Positions 33,601-44,600 of a stretch of DNA of 64,000 nt are shown one piece after another. The position numbers and the translations under genes are program-made. The stretch lies in NCBI GenBank assembly GCA_964017065.1, contig OZ024786.1, forward strand, positions 27,501 to 91,500. The letters are read 5' to 3'. This stretch comes from Haliclona indistincta. Its lineage: Eukaryota; Porifera; Demospongiae; Haplosclerida; Chalinidae. The notes under the pieces are model-generated. The model did not search any database and had not been told where the DNA came from. It worked only from the letters and a program-made list of their open reading frames with translations. The stretch's first letter is position 1. Every line of letters begins with the position of its first letter.

Positions 33601-34569
33601 TCTACTATGCATAATTAACTGTCTAAACTACTTTGCTAAGATGTTGAGCGGCCCACGGTTCTACATGGAAAGCAAGAGTTTTTCTAATTGATATTCATTC
33701 AATGCAATTTGCAATGCAGAATTCACACTGGCGTAGAATTTTGTTGAGTGACTCAACACTTCCAAAAGCAGATTTATTCCACTCTACTATGCATAATCTA
33801 CTGTCTAAACTACTTTGCTAAGATGTTGAGCGGCCCACGGTTCTACATGGAAAGCAAGAGTTTTTCTAATTGATATTCATTCCAATGCTATTTGCAATGC
33901 AGTATTCACACTGGCGTAGAATTTTGTTGAGTGACTCAACACTTCCAAAAGCAGATTTGTTCCACTCTACCATGCATAATGAACTGTCTAAACTACTTTG
34001 CTAAGATGTTGAGCGGCCCACGGTTCTACATGGAAAGCAAGAGTTTTTCTAATTGTCCATGCAATTTGCAATGCAGAATTCACACTGGCGTAGAATTTTG
34101 TTGAGTGACTCAACACTTCCAAAAGCAGATTTATTCCACTCTACTATGCATAATCTACTGTCTAAACTACTTTGCTAAGATGTTGAGCGGCCCACGGTTC
34201 TACATGGAAAGCAAGAGTTTTTCTAATTGATATTCATTCCAATGTAATTTGCAATGCAGTATTCACACTGGCGTAGAATTTTGTTGAGTGACTCAACACT
34301 TCCAAAAGCAGATTTGTTCCACTCTACTATGCATAATCTACTGTCTAAACTACTTTGCTAAGATGTTGAGCGGCCCACGGTTCTACATGGAAAGTATGAG
34401 TTTTTCTAATTGATATTCATTCCATGCAATTTGCAATGCAGAATTCACACTGGCGTAGAATTTTGTTCAGTGACTCAACACTTCCAAAAGCAGATTTGTT
34501 CTACTCTACTAGGCATAATCTACTGTCCAAACTACTTTGCTAAGATGTTGAGCGGCCCACGGTTCTACA
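30672..34569. repeat. Satellite array, about 183-bp monomers with 7-mer higher-order repeat
   Basis: About 21 head-to-tail copies of a 182-183 bp monomer containing AAGATGTTGAGCGGCCCACG, AATGCAATTTGCAATGCAG and GTTGAGTGACTCAACACTT (a palindromic core). The first two monomers are divergent. From about 31690 the array repeats at a 1270-bp period (seven monomers): private variants such as CTACAAGGAAAGC and AATTGTCCATGC recur exactly 1270 bp apart (32771 and 34041). The right edge is cut by the hAT insertion and the array resumes at 45988. Confidence 0.95.
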
Positions 34570-34698
34570 TAGGCATGCGCTTATTATGCCGGAATAATTT
34601 TGAGAATAATAGGCAATGAAAAGAATTTGAGAATATTCTGGAATAATCGGTCAAATTTTGATACGTCAAGCACGTGCGCTAAGTCAACACGAATCACT

Positions 34699-36771
34699 AT
34701 GGCAGCTAAAACTCTCTCAGTAGAAGCAGCAATAGAAGAGTTGACCACGGGAGGGAATGGTGACGCCGATTACGAACTGTCTCTGAGTGTGAGTGATAGC
34801 GAAGAGGAAGCCAGTGCAAACGATGAATCATCAGACGATCAAACAGGATCAGAGAATCATGTAGTTGCTACCCACAAGGCAACGCCAACAGCTGCTAAGC
34901 AAGCTGCAGCACCTAGTATTCTTACCGTGCTACGTCCTCCAAGGCCTTCTGAACTTTCAAGGAAACGGACAATCGATCGTAATCCGCCTCCCAAGGGAAA
35001 GAAGCGGGCCAAAGGTTCCAATCCTAACAGTGATCCAAAATCAATCACGCCTGAACATCGAGTCAAAGATGCACGGTATGCTAAAGAATGTTTAACTGTC
35101 TCTAATAAGAAATTATTTTGTCGTGCCTGCCGAGAAGAGATCTCAATTAAGACCAGCGTTCTTAACAATCACATAAAATCTGCCAAGCATATCTCCAATA
35201 AACTTAAGCTTGAAAAAAGGCAAAGAAATGATGTAGAAATTGTGGAGGCAATGAAGGTTTATGACAGGGCTGAAAATCCTATAGGTGAAACATTGCCTGA
35301 AGCCCATCGTTTGTATCGCTTAAAAGTTGTTCGTACATTCTTGCTGGCTGGAGTGCCTTTAACTAAATTAAATATGTTCAAGGATTTGCTTGAAGAACAT
35401 GCGTATCGTTTAACAGATCGCCGGCATATGTCAGACATGATTCCATTTATTCTTCAACAAGAAAAAGACCTAGTAAAAAGAGAAATGAATGGCAAGCATG
35501 TTTCTATCGTATTTGATGGAACAAGTAGGCTTGGTGAAATTTTTGTAGTTGTTGTTCGCTTTGTCTCAACAGAGTGGTCTATTGAACAAAGATTAATAAG
35601 ATTACAAATGCTAGTTAAGACTATGACTGGTGATGAAATCGCTCGTACAGTTATTAATATATTGTCAACCGAATTTGGAATCATCTCTGATCAAGTTCTT
35701 GGTATTATGCATGATTGCGCTTCAGCAAATAATGCGGCACTTAGAACTTTAAAAGTTGTTTATCCATGTGTCTTGGGGATTGGATGCTTTTCACATACTT
35801 TGAATCGTGTCGGCGAAAGGTTCAATGCTCCGTATGCTAACGAATTTACTACATATTGGGTTAGTTTATTTTCACACAGCTCATTGGCAAAGTTCTTGTG
35901 GAAGGAAAAGACTGGCCTTACAGTTGATAGCTACTGCCCTACTAGATGGTGGTCTAAATGGGAAGTTATGCACCAGCTGGTGAAAGCTTTTGGCGATATA
36001 GAACCATTTCTCAGGAGTGCAGATGACTTTTCGGGTAATACAAGAGCAAAATTGTTAGAATATTTTGACAGTCCTATAAAAATACAATGCCTCAAAGTAG
36101 AACTTGCTGCCATTGTTGATGCAGGAAAGCCTTTTGTTGAAGCTACATACAAGTTAGAATCTGATGAGCCGATTGTATTGGAATGCTTTGATATAGTTAG
36201 CTCACTCAATGTAGCTGTCAAAATGGATCATTATCCTAATGTTCAGGCAGTAGTGAGGTCAATAGCCAAAGGCAAGAATGATACTGAGTTGAAATGGATG
36301 AGGCATGCTAGAGATTGCATTAAGCCAGCAATGAGGTACTTTGACGAGCATCTAAAGGCAGAACTGATGGACACTCCTATGAAGGCATTCAAAGCTGCTC
36401 GTTACTTTTCACCGCACTTTGTCAAAAAAATTAAACCTGAATGTGCTGATTTGAATAGTTTACTTAATCTTCCATTTATTACACCAACAAAGTTATCTGA
36501 GCTTAGAGAAGAATTTCCAAAATACGCTGTTCTTACAGATGAGATTTCTTCTGAGTATTCGAGCTTACAATTTTGGAATGACAATTCATCGTCTGTTCCA
36601 AAATGGAGTGAAACTGCTCAAAATGTCTTTCTTCTTCAGCCTTCTTCTGGTGCTGCAGAAAGAGTGTTTTCTGTTTTGAATAACTCATTTGGGAAGAGGC
36701 AGCTAAGAACACTTGAAGATTACGTTGAAGCCTCTGTTATGCTACAGTACAACAAACGAACAAATGATTAG
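34699..36771 (+). CDS. hAT-superfamily transposase (690 aa)
   Basis: Cut-and-paste transposase with RNase H-like fold. Seen in order, numbered from the chosen start: an acidic Ser-rich N-terminus (about 15-55); a basic stretch (PPPKGKKRAKG); a BED-like zinc finger (CRAC ... HIKSAKH, about 140-165); the first catalytic Asp in VFDGTSR (about 271); a second Asp in GIMHDCASANNAAL (about 337) followed by CFSHTLNRV; and the C-terminal hAT dimerisation motif with the catalytic Glu, SSGAAERVFSVLNNSF (about 652). The frame is open 33 codons further upstream, but that part lies in the terminal region of the element, and the ATG at 34699 has the better context. No stop or frameshift, so it could be active. 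Confidence 0.9.
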   Translation: MAAKTLSVEAAIEELTTGGNGDADYELSLSVSDSEEEASANDESSDDQTGSENHVVATHKATPTAAKQAAAPSILTVLRPPRPSELSRKRTIDRNPPPKGKKRAKGSNPNSDPKSITPEHRVKDARYAKECLTVSNKKLFCRACREEISIKTSVLNNHIKSAKHISNKLKLEKRQRNDVEIVEAMKVYDRAENPIGETLPEAHRLYRLKVVRTFLLAGVPLTKLNMFKDLLEEHAYRLTDRRHMSDMIPFILQQEKDLVKREMNGKHVSIVFDGTSRLGEIFVVVVRFVSTEWSIEQRLIRLQMLVKTMTGDEIARTVINILSTEFGIISDQVLGIMHDCASANNAALRTLKVVYPCVLGIGCFSHTLNRVGERFNAPYANEFTTYWVSLFSHSSLAKFLWKEKTGLTVDSYCPTRWWSKWEVMHQLVKAFGDIEPFLRSADDFSGNTRAKLLEYFDSPIKIQCLKVELAAIVDAGKPFVEATYKLESDEPIVLECFDIVSSLNVAVKMDHYPNVQAVVRSIAKGKNDTELKWMRHARDCIKPAMRYFDEHLKAELMDTPMKAFKAARYFSPHFVKKIKPECADLNSLLNLPFITPTKLSELREEFPKYAVLTDEISSEYSSLQFWNDNSSSVPKWSETAQNVFLLQPSSGAAERVFSVLNNSFGKRQLRTLEDYVEASVMLQYNKRTND

Positions 36772-36881
36772 CTATAGTTCACTATTATAACATCTCATGA
36801 ATTTTGTAATTGTGCACATTAATTTTTTTTCGAAAACATAATAGGAATAATCTGAGAATAATCGGTCAATATCATGGGAAC

Positions 36882-37484
36882 AAGAAATAAAAAGATTTCT
36901 AACGAAATCAAAAGGATGTAGGGATGGTAGATTAGCAATGAAGAAATCTGTCACTGGGCCCCAATGTAAACAAACAAGGAACTACCCTGGAATGGTAAGA
37001 CGATTGACTTGCTAACAGACCATAGATCCCTACATCAGTGGCTGCACATAAGGATTGGATGTAGAGTAATGGGGTTTAACTTAGATTAAGCTAATTTTAA
37101 GCATTAATCAACTTGTTCCAGTCAAATTCTGCAGTAAGTGTATAAGTATAGCCAGCTGGGCTACCAACCTGTATATTTTACTAGACCAAGCTATATTTTA
37201 CTAGCCCTGGGCTAGCTGGCTAGTGCTAATTTGAAGCCCTGATCTGATAACAACACTAATAATTGGATCAATAACAGCATCATAGGTAACATTAGTTCAC
37301 TCTAGATCCAATCCTTATGTGCAGCCACTGATGTAGGGATCTATGGTCTGTTAGCAAGTCAATCGTCTTACCATTCCAGGGTAGTTCCTTGTTTGTTTAC
37401 ATTGGGGCCCAGTGACAGATTTCTTCATTGCTAATCTACCATCCCTACATCCTTTTGATTTCGTTAGAAATCTTTTTATTTCTT
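36882..37484. repeat. 3' foldback of the Helitron-like element
   Basis: Inverted repeat with arms of about 190 bp (AAAAAGATTTCTAACGAAAT outwards, GATCCCTACATCAGTGGCTG inwards) and a 220-bp spacer. The equivalent in the short copies has the same arms but an unrelated, shorter spacer, so arms are conserved and spacers are not. Confidence 0.85.
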
Positions 37485-38620
37485 GTTTGTATCCATTTTT
37501 CTTAATTTTATTCATAAAAATTTATAATAGTCGTCAAAAATTTTAATAAAAAGTTTCTTAATAATACTTTATTTTGAACATGTTTCATATAGCTATTGGT
37601 TGAACAATGTCATTGGTATCATCATCACCTACAAAAATAAAAATGTGAAAAAAATTAATAGTAATTGTTAAGCACAAAAAGTAGCCTACCTTTGGTTGAT
37701 CTTCGACAATATACAGAGACTGTCTTGGTTTCCCCAAATATGGCATTAGAAATTTTAATCAGCCACAATGGATACTCAGCCACTCTACCAACGACAAGGT
37801 GCAGTCTCACAGAGTGGAAAAAAATTGAGTGTTTGGGTAGACCTCGCACATACATTCTGTGGGGGAGAAAATGCAAAGTAAACACAGAGTACGTCCATAC
37901 AGTAAACCTTCACTTATCCAGTTTTCACATATCAGGAGTACTTGTGTTTATGCAATTTTTTTGTCATCAACACTATTACCACATGTGCTAAGCTCACAAT
38001 TGTATGGGCATAATACTACCATGTTAGGTCTGGGGTACTTGCAGACAGTAAAATTGAAATTGACCACATGTATGTATAGTAGACTGCCTTATGTAAACAC
38101 ACTTAGTAGGTGATCATAGGTTGCCATTACCAACATCAAGTATACCACCACATGTCAGAAGTATTGAGATTAATAAAGAATTGATTACTAACATCTGCGT
38201 CATTGCTACATAATACCTCAGTAGACTCAACACTGTGTCAATACCATACATGTGTTGGTAGACAAGAGGTCAAGTGACTACGATGTATCAGAGCAAGAGC
38301 AGAGATATTATCTCAAAATCAGTAAAGATTACAACACCTGCGGACATGTGATTTCACTCAACGCTAGTATCAGCAGACACCATGACCACACGGCAATAGT
38401 GCTCTGTATTAAAGCACATAAAATGACTAAGCTTATTGTATTACAGCAGTCACAACACCACATGGGCAATAGCGCTCTATTTAGAGCACATAACTTGTCT
38501 AAGGCAAGCACACACTATGATGACAGATTACAGTGATCTATTAATTTTAGACATGACTAAAGCCATTGTATTGCATCAATCGAAGCACACAAACAATGTT
38601 CTTACTTTCATGTCCAGTGA
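37485..38620. other. Helitron internal 3' region, no gene
   Basis: Between the transposase stop and the 3' foldback. AT-rich; the open frames are short and without recognisable character. Probably 3' untranslated and spacer sequence of the element. Confidence 0.5.
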
Positions 38621-41600
38621 TTAAACAGATAATGTTCTAAGAACAACGTCATAATGCCCAGGGAGATATCTCAAATACATTGCCCTTTGTGTTATGTCAT
38701 CAGGCAAGGTTCTATCAACAGAATGTGGACTAAACCTGTACCAATTTTGATCTTGTGTACTGTAGGTAAAAATGCACGTGTTGATGAGATGAGATAAGGT
38801 TATTATCTCAATGTCAGAGCCCCAAGTTTCATTTTGATTCATTTTAGTGCGCTCTATGTACTCTTGTACACTTGAGTAACCTGCAAACAGATCATACTGG
38901 TGAGCATACAACAGATGGGAGATTGCTACCATATGATCTAATATAGCTTGGCGTACTGCCATGTGCTGAGCTTGTGAACCAGTGATCACATATGAAAAGG
39001 AACGGAACATACAGTTCCCATCACCATCTATGTCTTTAGTATGGTTGTGATCAGGTGGAGTAAGAGGTACATTAGCACCACCACCTCTACGTCTGGATGG
39101 TGGATGATGGTGTTCTAGACCAAGAGTAGCGCAAGCAGTTTTTTGCCATTCTAAGTCTACAGGATAGTAGTAGTACGGCCATCTTTGTGTACGTGCTGGA
39201 TCAAATGACCCTGTAATTGAGCAATCATCATTTTGTGCACTAGCAGTAGTGTGAAGTTGCTTGTTAGGAGCACTACTATTACAAGCTCTTTTAGCTGGTT
39301 TAGTAGTTTGAACAGGGGCAATGCTAGTTCGTTTTCGATGAATGCCCAGGGTGCTAACAGGTATTGTTTGTTGCTTGGTAGTGGTTTGTGAGCATTTTAT
39401 TTTCTTGCTGGGAACAACCACAGTATCTACTTGGTCAGTATCAGGTTTTCCAACAAGCTTACGTTTAGAAGCCTGTTGAACAGGAATGGTGTACAGAGGA
39501 AGATCAGGTCTATACTTTTTACGTAGACGATTATACTCCTCTAAAGATCGATTGCTGACTATAATGGACTTTGGATCAAATGAGAGGAGATGCAAGCCCG
39601 TGAGTGATCTTACTCTAGACAAAGCAACATAAGCCATTGCAGCACAAAAAACTTTATCCGACAGATCAATAATGGCATGGTCCAGGGACAATCCCTGTGA
39701 CTTGTGTATAGTAACAGCATATGCCAATATCAATGGAAATTGTTCTCGACGAACATAGTAGTTTTTCATAACAACGAATCTGCTCTTGACCCTTTCAACC
39801 TGATATGGGCTGGTCAAGTGATCAAATTGTACAGTTACAAATTGTTTAGTTATTGCAGTAACTGTACCCAATGAACCATTGACTAGACCTTTCTTTGTGT
39901 CAACGTTACGGCGTAACATAACACGTGCTCCAATAGCTAACACTAGAATACTTTGCAGTCCTCCTGTCATGTTACAATCATGGTTTAATTTATGGAGCTG
40001 TTTGTCAGCAGTTTTTGTCCACTTAAGTTTACTGACAGTTTCGTCAACATCATCAGTACATTCTAGTTCGAATGATTTACCAGGAAGAGATTTGAGCATT
40101 TTATTGTTTAGCTCGTCACATTGCTTGCGTGTAGGAAAAAATGTTACTACCATTATTCCTTGTTCTTGCAACTCAGCAATTTTCTCAGTCAATGAGCAAG
40201 TAAACACTCTTGATTGGAGAGTGCTTATGGTGGAGCTTGTAACTTCACCAATTCTAATACCATTAAGCAGCGTTGCATAGTCTTTGTCACCTTTCTGACG
40301 CTCATTGATGGTTAGCTCATCGTATACAACAGTTTCTTCCCATATATTGGGAGAGGTTGCACAGCCTATTCTGTACTTGACTACAGTGTCAGGTACAGCT
40401 GAAAATACTGGTTGACCACCAACAGGCTCAAGTTGAAGCAAATCACCGAAAACAATCATATTTCGTGCTCCAAAGTAGTCGACACCTCCATATAGCTCAT
40501 TCAAGCGCAGATGAATGTATGCTAGATTGAGGCTACTAACCATTGAAATTTCATCTACAATGAATAACTTCACATTGCGCAGAGCTGTTTTCATCACTTT
40601 GTGTGCAGCTTTTGGTAAGGACCAATGAACGGCTGACCTACCCCCGTGCTGGACAGGTAGCTGAAATAACCGGTGGATAGTCATGCCACCAACATTAAAC
40701 GCAGCTAAACCTGTTGGTGCAGTTATGGCACATGAGCAATCAGTACTAGGCCACAGTTGAGCTACAAATGCTTTGATTGTCTCGATAAGAAATGATTTAC
40801 CTGTTCCAGCGACACCTGTGACAAACATGCACAATGGAGGTAAGTCACAAGAACAATCATTTGTTTCATGTTGTTGCACGTGAATCATATGCTCTTTGAC
40901 TTTGTCAAATATTCGCCTCTGATCTGCATTCAACATGTTGGTCCTATCAGAAAGACTAAGCGTGTCTTCACACTTAGTGACCATGCTTACAGCATCCTGC
41001 ATTGCAGCAACTGCTTCACAGATTAGCTGTGGCTCACTATCAACCTTTTGCTCTGGACAATCAGATTGTCTGGCTTCATTGATTAGTTTAACACTACGAT
41101 TACATTCAAGCATCTGCTGTAATCGAGTGTGGTGAGTCAAGCAACGGTTTTCACCAGTGTCAGGAAAATGCCGATTAAATGCTTCTTCAGCAGTCTCGTC
41201 TTCTACTAAAAGCTCACTCTCATTTCGGAAAGGCACAAAAAGCATGATTAGAGAATAGTAATAATCTTCTTTCTGATTTTCATTTCTCAAATCATATAAC
41301 TTGTGATTGGGTAACACAGGTTTGCCGCGCCTTTTGAATTCAGTTTGTTTCACACCTTTGACAATAGTGTGATACCAAGTGTAATTAGCGACAATGTCGT
41401 AAAGACACATGTCCTCAAGCTTATCGGGACGATTGGGATAGTAAGTGTCTACAAGATTCGACTCAAATAAATCCTCACTATCAGGATCTGACTTTGAAAG
41501 CTCCGTCAAAGCTGCGTGACTTTTGAGTCGTCGATTTCGTTTGTGAGGCATAGATACATTTACGAACTGTATTGCTTCTGATTTTTCAGTCAAGTGGTCA

Positions 41601-44600
41601 CCCAACAACAAGTCGGCAGCCTCATACAAACCACACTCTCGTGAGCTCAAAGCTTTCATTCCAAATTTGTAGAGCTTGCTATAAATGCTCTTACTGTCTT
41701 GGATTTCTCTCCAAATGTCTTGCATGTTGCTTCTTTCTGCTTTAGTGACATAGCCACTAACGTAATGAGCTAATGCAAGAGAAGACTCTGACACAAACTG
41801 TATGTCAATGTTAGCTTTCCACAATAACAGAATCAGAGGATTATAGTCATTCACTCTAACCTCAGACTCTGTTCGTGGAAGTTCGTAGATTTTCTTACGA
41901 GTTTTAAGAGAGTCTTCTACAGAGTGCACAATACCTGTTTCACAAGCCGGACGAGGAAAGCCAAACTTACAGTAAGTTATGAACGTACTGCCGACCTTTC
42001 GTCTGCGCTTGCAATATGCACTACACTTATGCATTTGATATCTTGTGACGAGCTCATGCAATTCAGGACTGGTTTTCTTGTCAGGAATGTGACAAGTAAC
42101 CCTTTCCTGGATCCATTTCAATACAGCAGCAGAGTCATCACAGCCAATAACTGGTGCATCTTTTATCCACAACAGGACGTGGTAATGAGGTGCACCTCTG
42201 GCTTGATACTCCTTCTTCCAGTAGAAGTGCTCTACTTCACCCAATATCTGACCTTTACATATGACAGTGCGAAAGAAGGCATGAAATTTCTCAGAAAATT
42301 TTCGAGAAACCGATATAGGATCTTCTGTGCAAAGTCTTCCTATATCGTAACTTGGAGAGACATTGTTTACCTTCCTGAGGTAACGAGCCATATCACTCCA
42401 CTCATATTCAGCACAACTGAATGTGAGAAACAATGTTGGTGATCCCCAGTTACGCACCATGCACTTGAGATCACTCTTACGCTGCCACCAATACTGTTTG
42501 CTACCACGTACTGACTGAAGCATTGTGAAGAGGCTTGCTTCTAACCGTTCATCAGAGGCTTCAACCTTAGCTAGTAGCTGCTTAACAGACATAGCAACTC
42601 CTCGTGAGGAATGAAGGACATTGTAGACGCCGTTACCTACTTCACGTAGGGTTTTTTGATTCAGCAGATAGAATACATATGAGGCATCTTTGCGAAATCG
42701 CGAGTCATTGTTATGCAAACGTTGTTTGACAAACTCGCTAAAGCTCAAAGTGATTTCTTTGTTGCGAGGATGATTCTCACCAAATTGCCCGTTTGGGTAA
42801 AGTACAGGAAAGCACATAACATCCAAGTCTTTCAATCTACTGTGAATAGGTGCTTCTGTAACATTAACCAACTTGTATTGGTCAATGTCAGAAATAGTTG
42901 GAATCTGATTATCTAAATACCTAATAGTATAGGACTGATAACCAGCTATATCGTCAGCAGTAGCCTTATCTAGCATCTTAGTGGTTGCATTGTTAGCCAC
43001 TTCGATTACTTTTTGTGTAGTTTCATCGAGGCTGTCTGCTTCTACTGACTTATAAAGTTTGTGAATCTCTTTCAGCTTTCTTATAGCTGCTTTCACACGT
43101 TCTATATTGACCAGTGAACGCCAGACAACATTAGCTTTTGTGGGTTTACCATTCACTAGTATGTACAATTCTGGTGATGCAACACCAGACTTTGCCGATC
43201 CTTCAACATTGGACAGCGTTTCACACGTTTTATTGAATGGTAAAGGCAGAAAAAATACACTACCCTTGCAAGCTTTCAATGAGTTGTACACAGGCACTTT
43301 GCAGGTGTATGTGCCTAATCTAACTACTGTCTGAAAACATTTAGCAAGCTGAATGAACTGTTTACTAAGGGCATCGAGTTTATCAAGCTCAGATGGAATG
43401 GGTATGGTTTCCAAACCATTTAAAACACATCGTGGTGGCAATACACCGGCTTTGATTTTGGGTTTACAGTAGCTACACATATAGAGTGTTTCATCCTCGC
43501 CTGGAGGAGTGTGCTTCAGTATATAGTCTATGAGCTCTGACCCAATGTCCGAATCAAAATGCTTTGAGAAGTTGACTTTTGTGACAGATTTTCTCTGAAA
43601 CAAGCATTGACAGCTACAACACACGTTTTCAGCATCGTCATTCCACTGTTTCTCAAGTTGAGATATGACTAGAGCATGCTGTAACTGCAAGGTGGTTTCT
43701 AAGTTCAGCACTCTAAAAAACGAGTTGTTTATTGAGGAGCCTTCCTCACCAACAAAATCATTAGTTGTTAGCAACTCGTCAAAGCTCTTCCCAGTTGCAG
43801 AAAGTAAATGCTTGAAATCACCTTCGCCTAGGGCACGATCAATGCCAGCAAGGGATTCGTGACTTGCTTTTGCACTATATACTCGACGCATAAACGTTCG
43901 CAGTACTTTATGATGTGCTGAAGCTGCTCGTAAGATACGAAGCTCACTATTACACATACTACCAGTTTGATGACATGCCAAAGAATGACCCAACATTTGG
44001 CGATCGTTTGGGCAGTCATCACATGATTGTAATGCTTGTCGTAACTCATGCATTGGAAGAGTAAAGGCATTCTTTAGTCTAACAATTGCATTGACTTCAT
44101 CATCAGTGATTGGCTTACAATCACTGGTACACGGCATTTCATCACGAGGCTGGCTGGAAGGATCAATACGATCAGGCACATCTGAATCATCATCATCCTT
44201 TACATACGATGCTTCATAGAAGTATGGATCACATGATTTTTTGCGATGAGTGCCTTCACCAAAGTCATCTCTGCTTTTGATACTCTTTGCATTGATACTT
44301 TTAGCAGATTTAATCAAATTAGCAGCATATTCCTTGCGCTTCTTTAAGGCTTCATGAACCAGCCTACGAGCTGCTATTCTACATGCAACACGATAAGAGA
44401 TTTTAGTAGCCAATCGCTTTGCTATAGGCTGCTCTTTAAAAGCTTTCATAACCTCGGTTCTTGCTTTACGATTTGATAGCAATTCTCTTATTACTTCATT
44501 GATGTACATTTCCTTTACACTAGATTTTGGAGGAGACAAATAGTATTTGATTCTCCTAGTGTGGGAAATGATTTCTTTACGTTTAGCATAGTACGCCATA

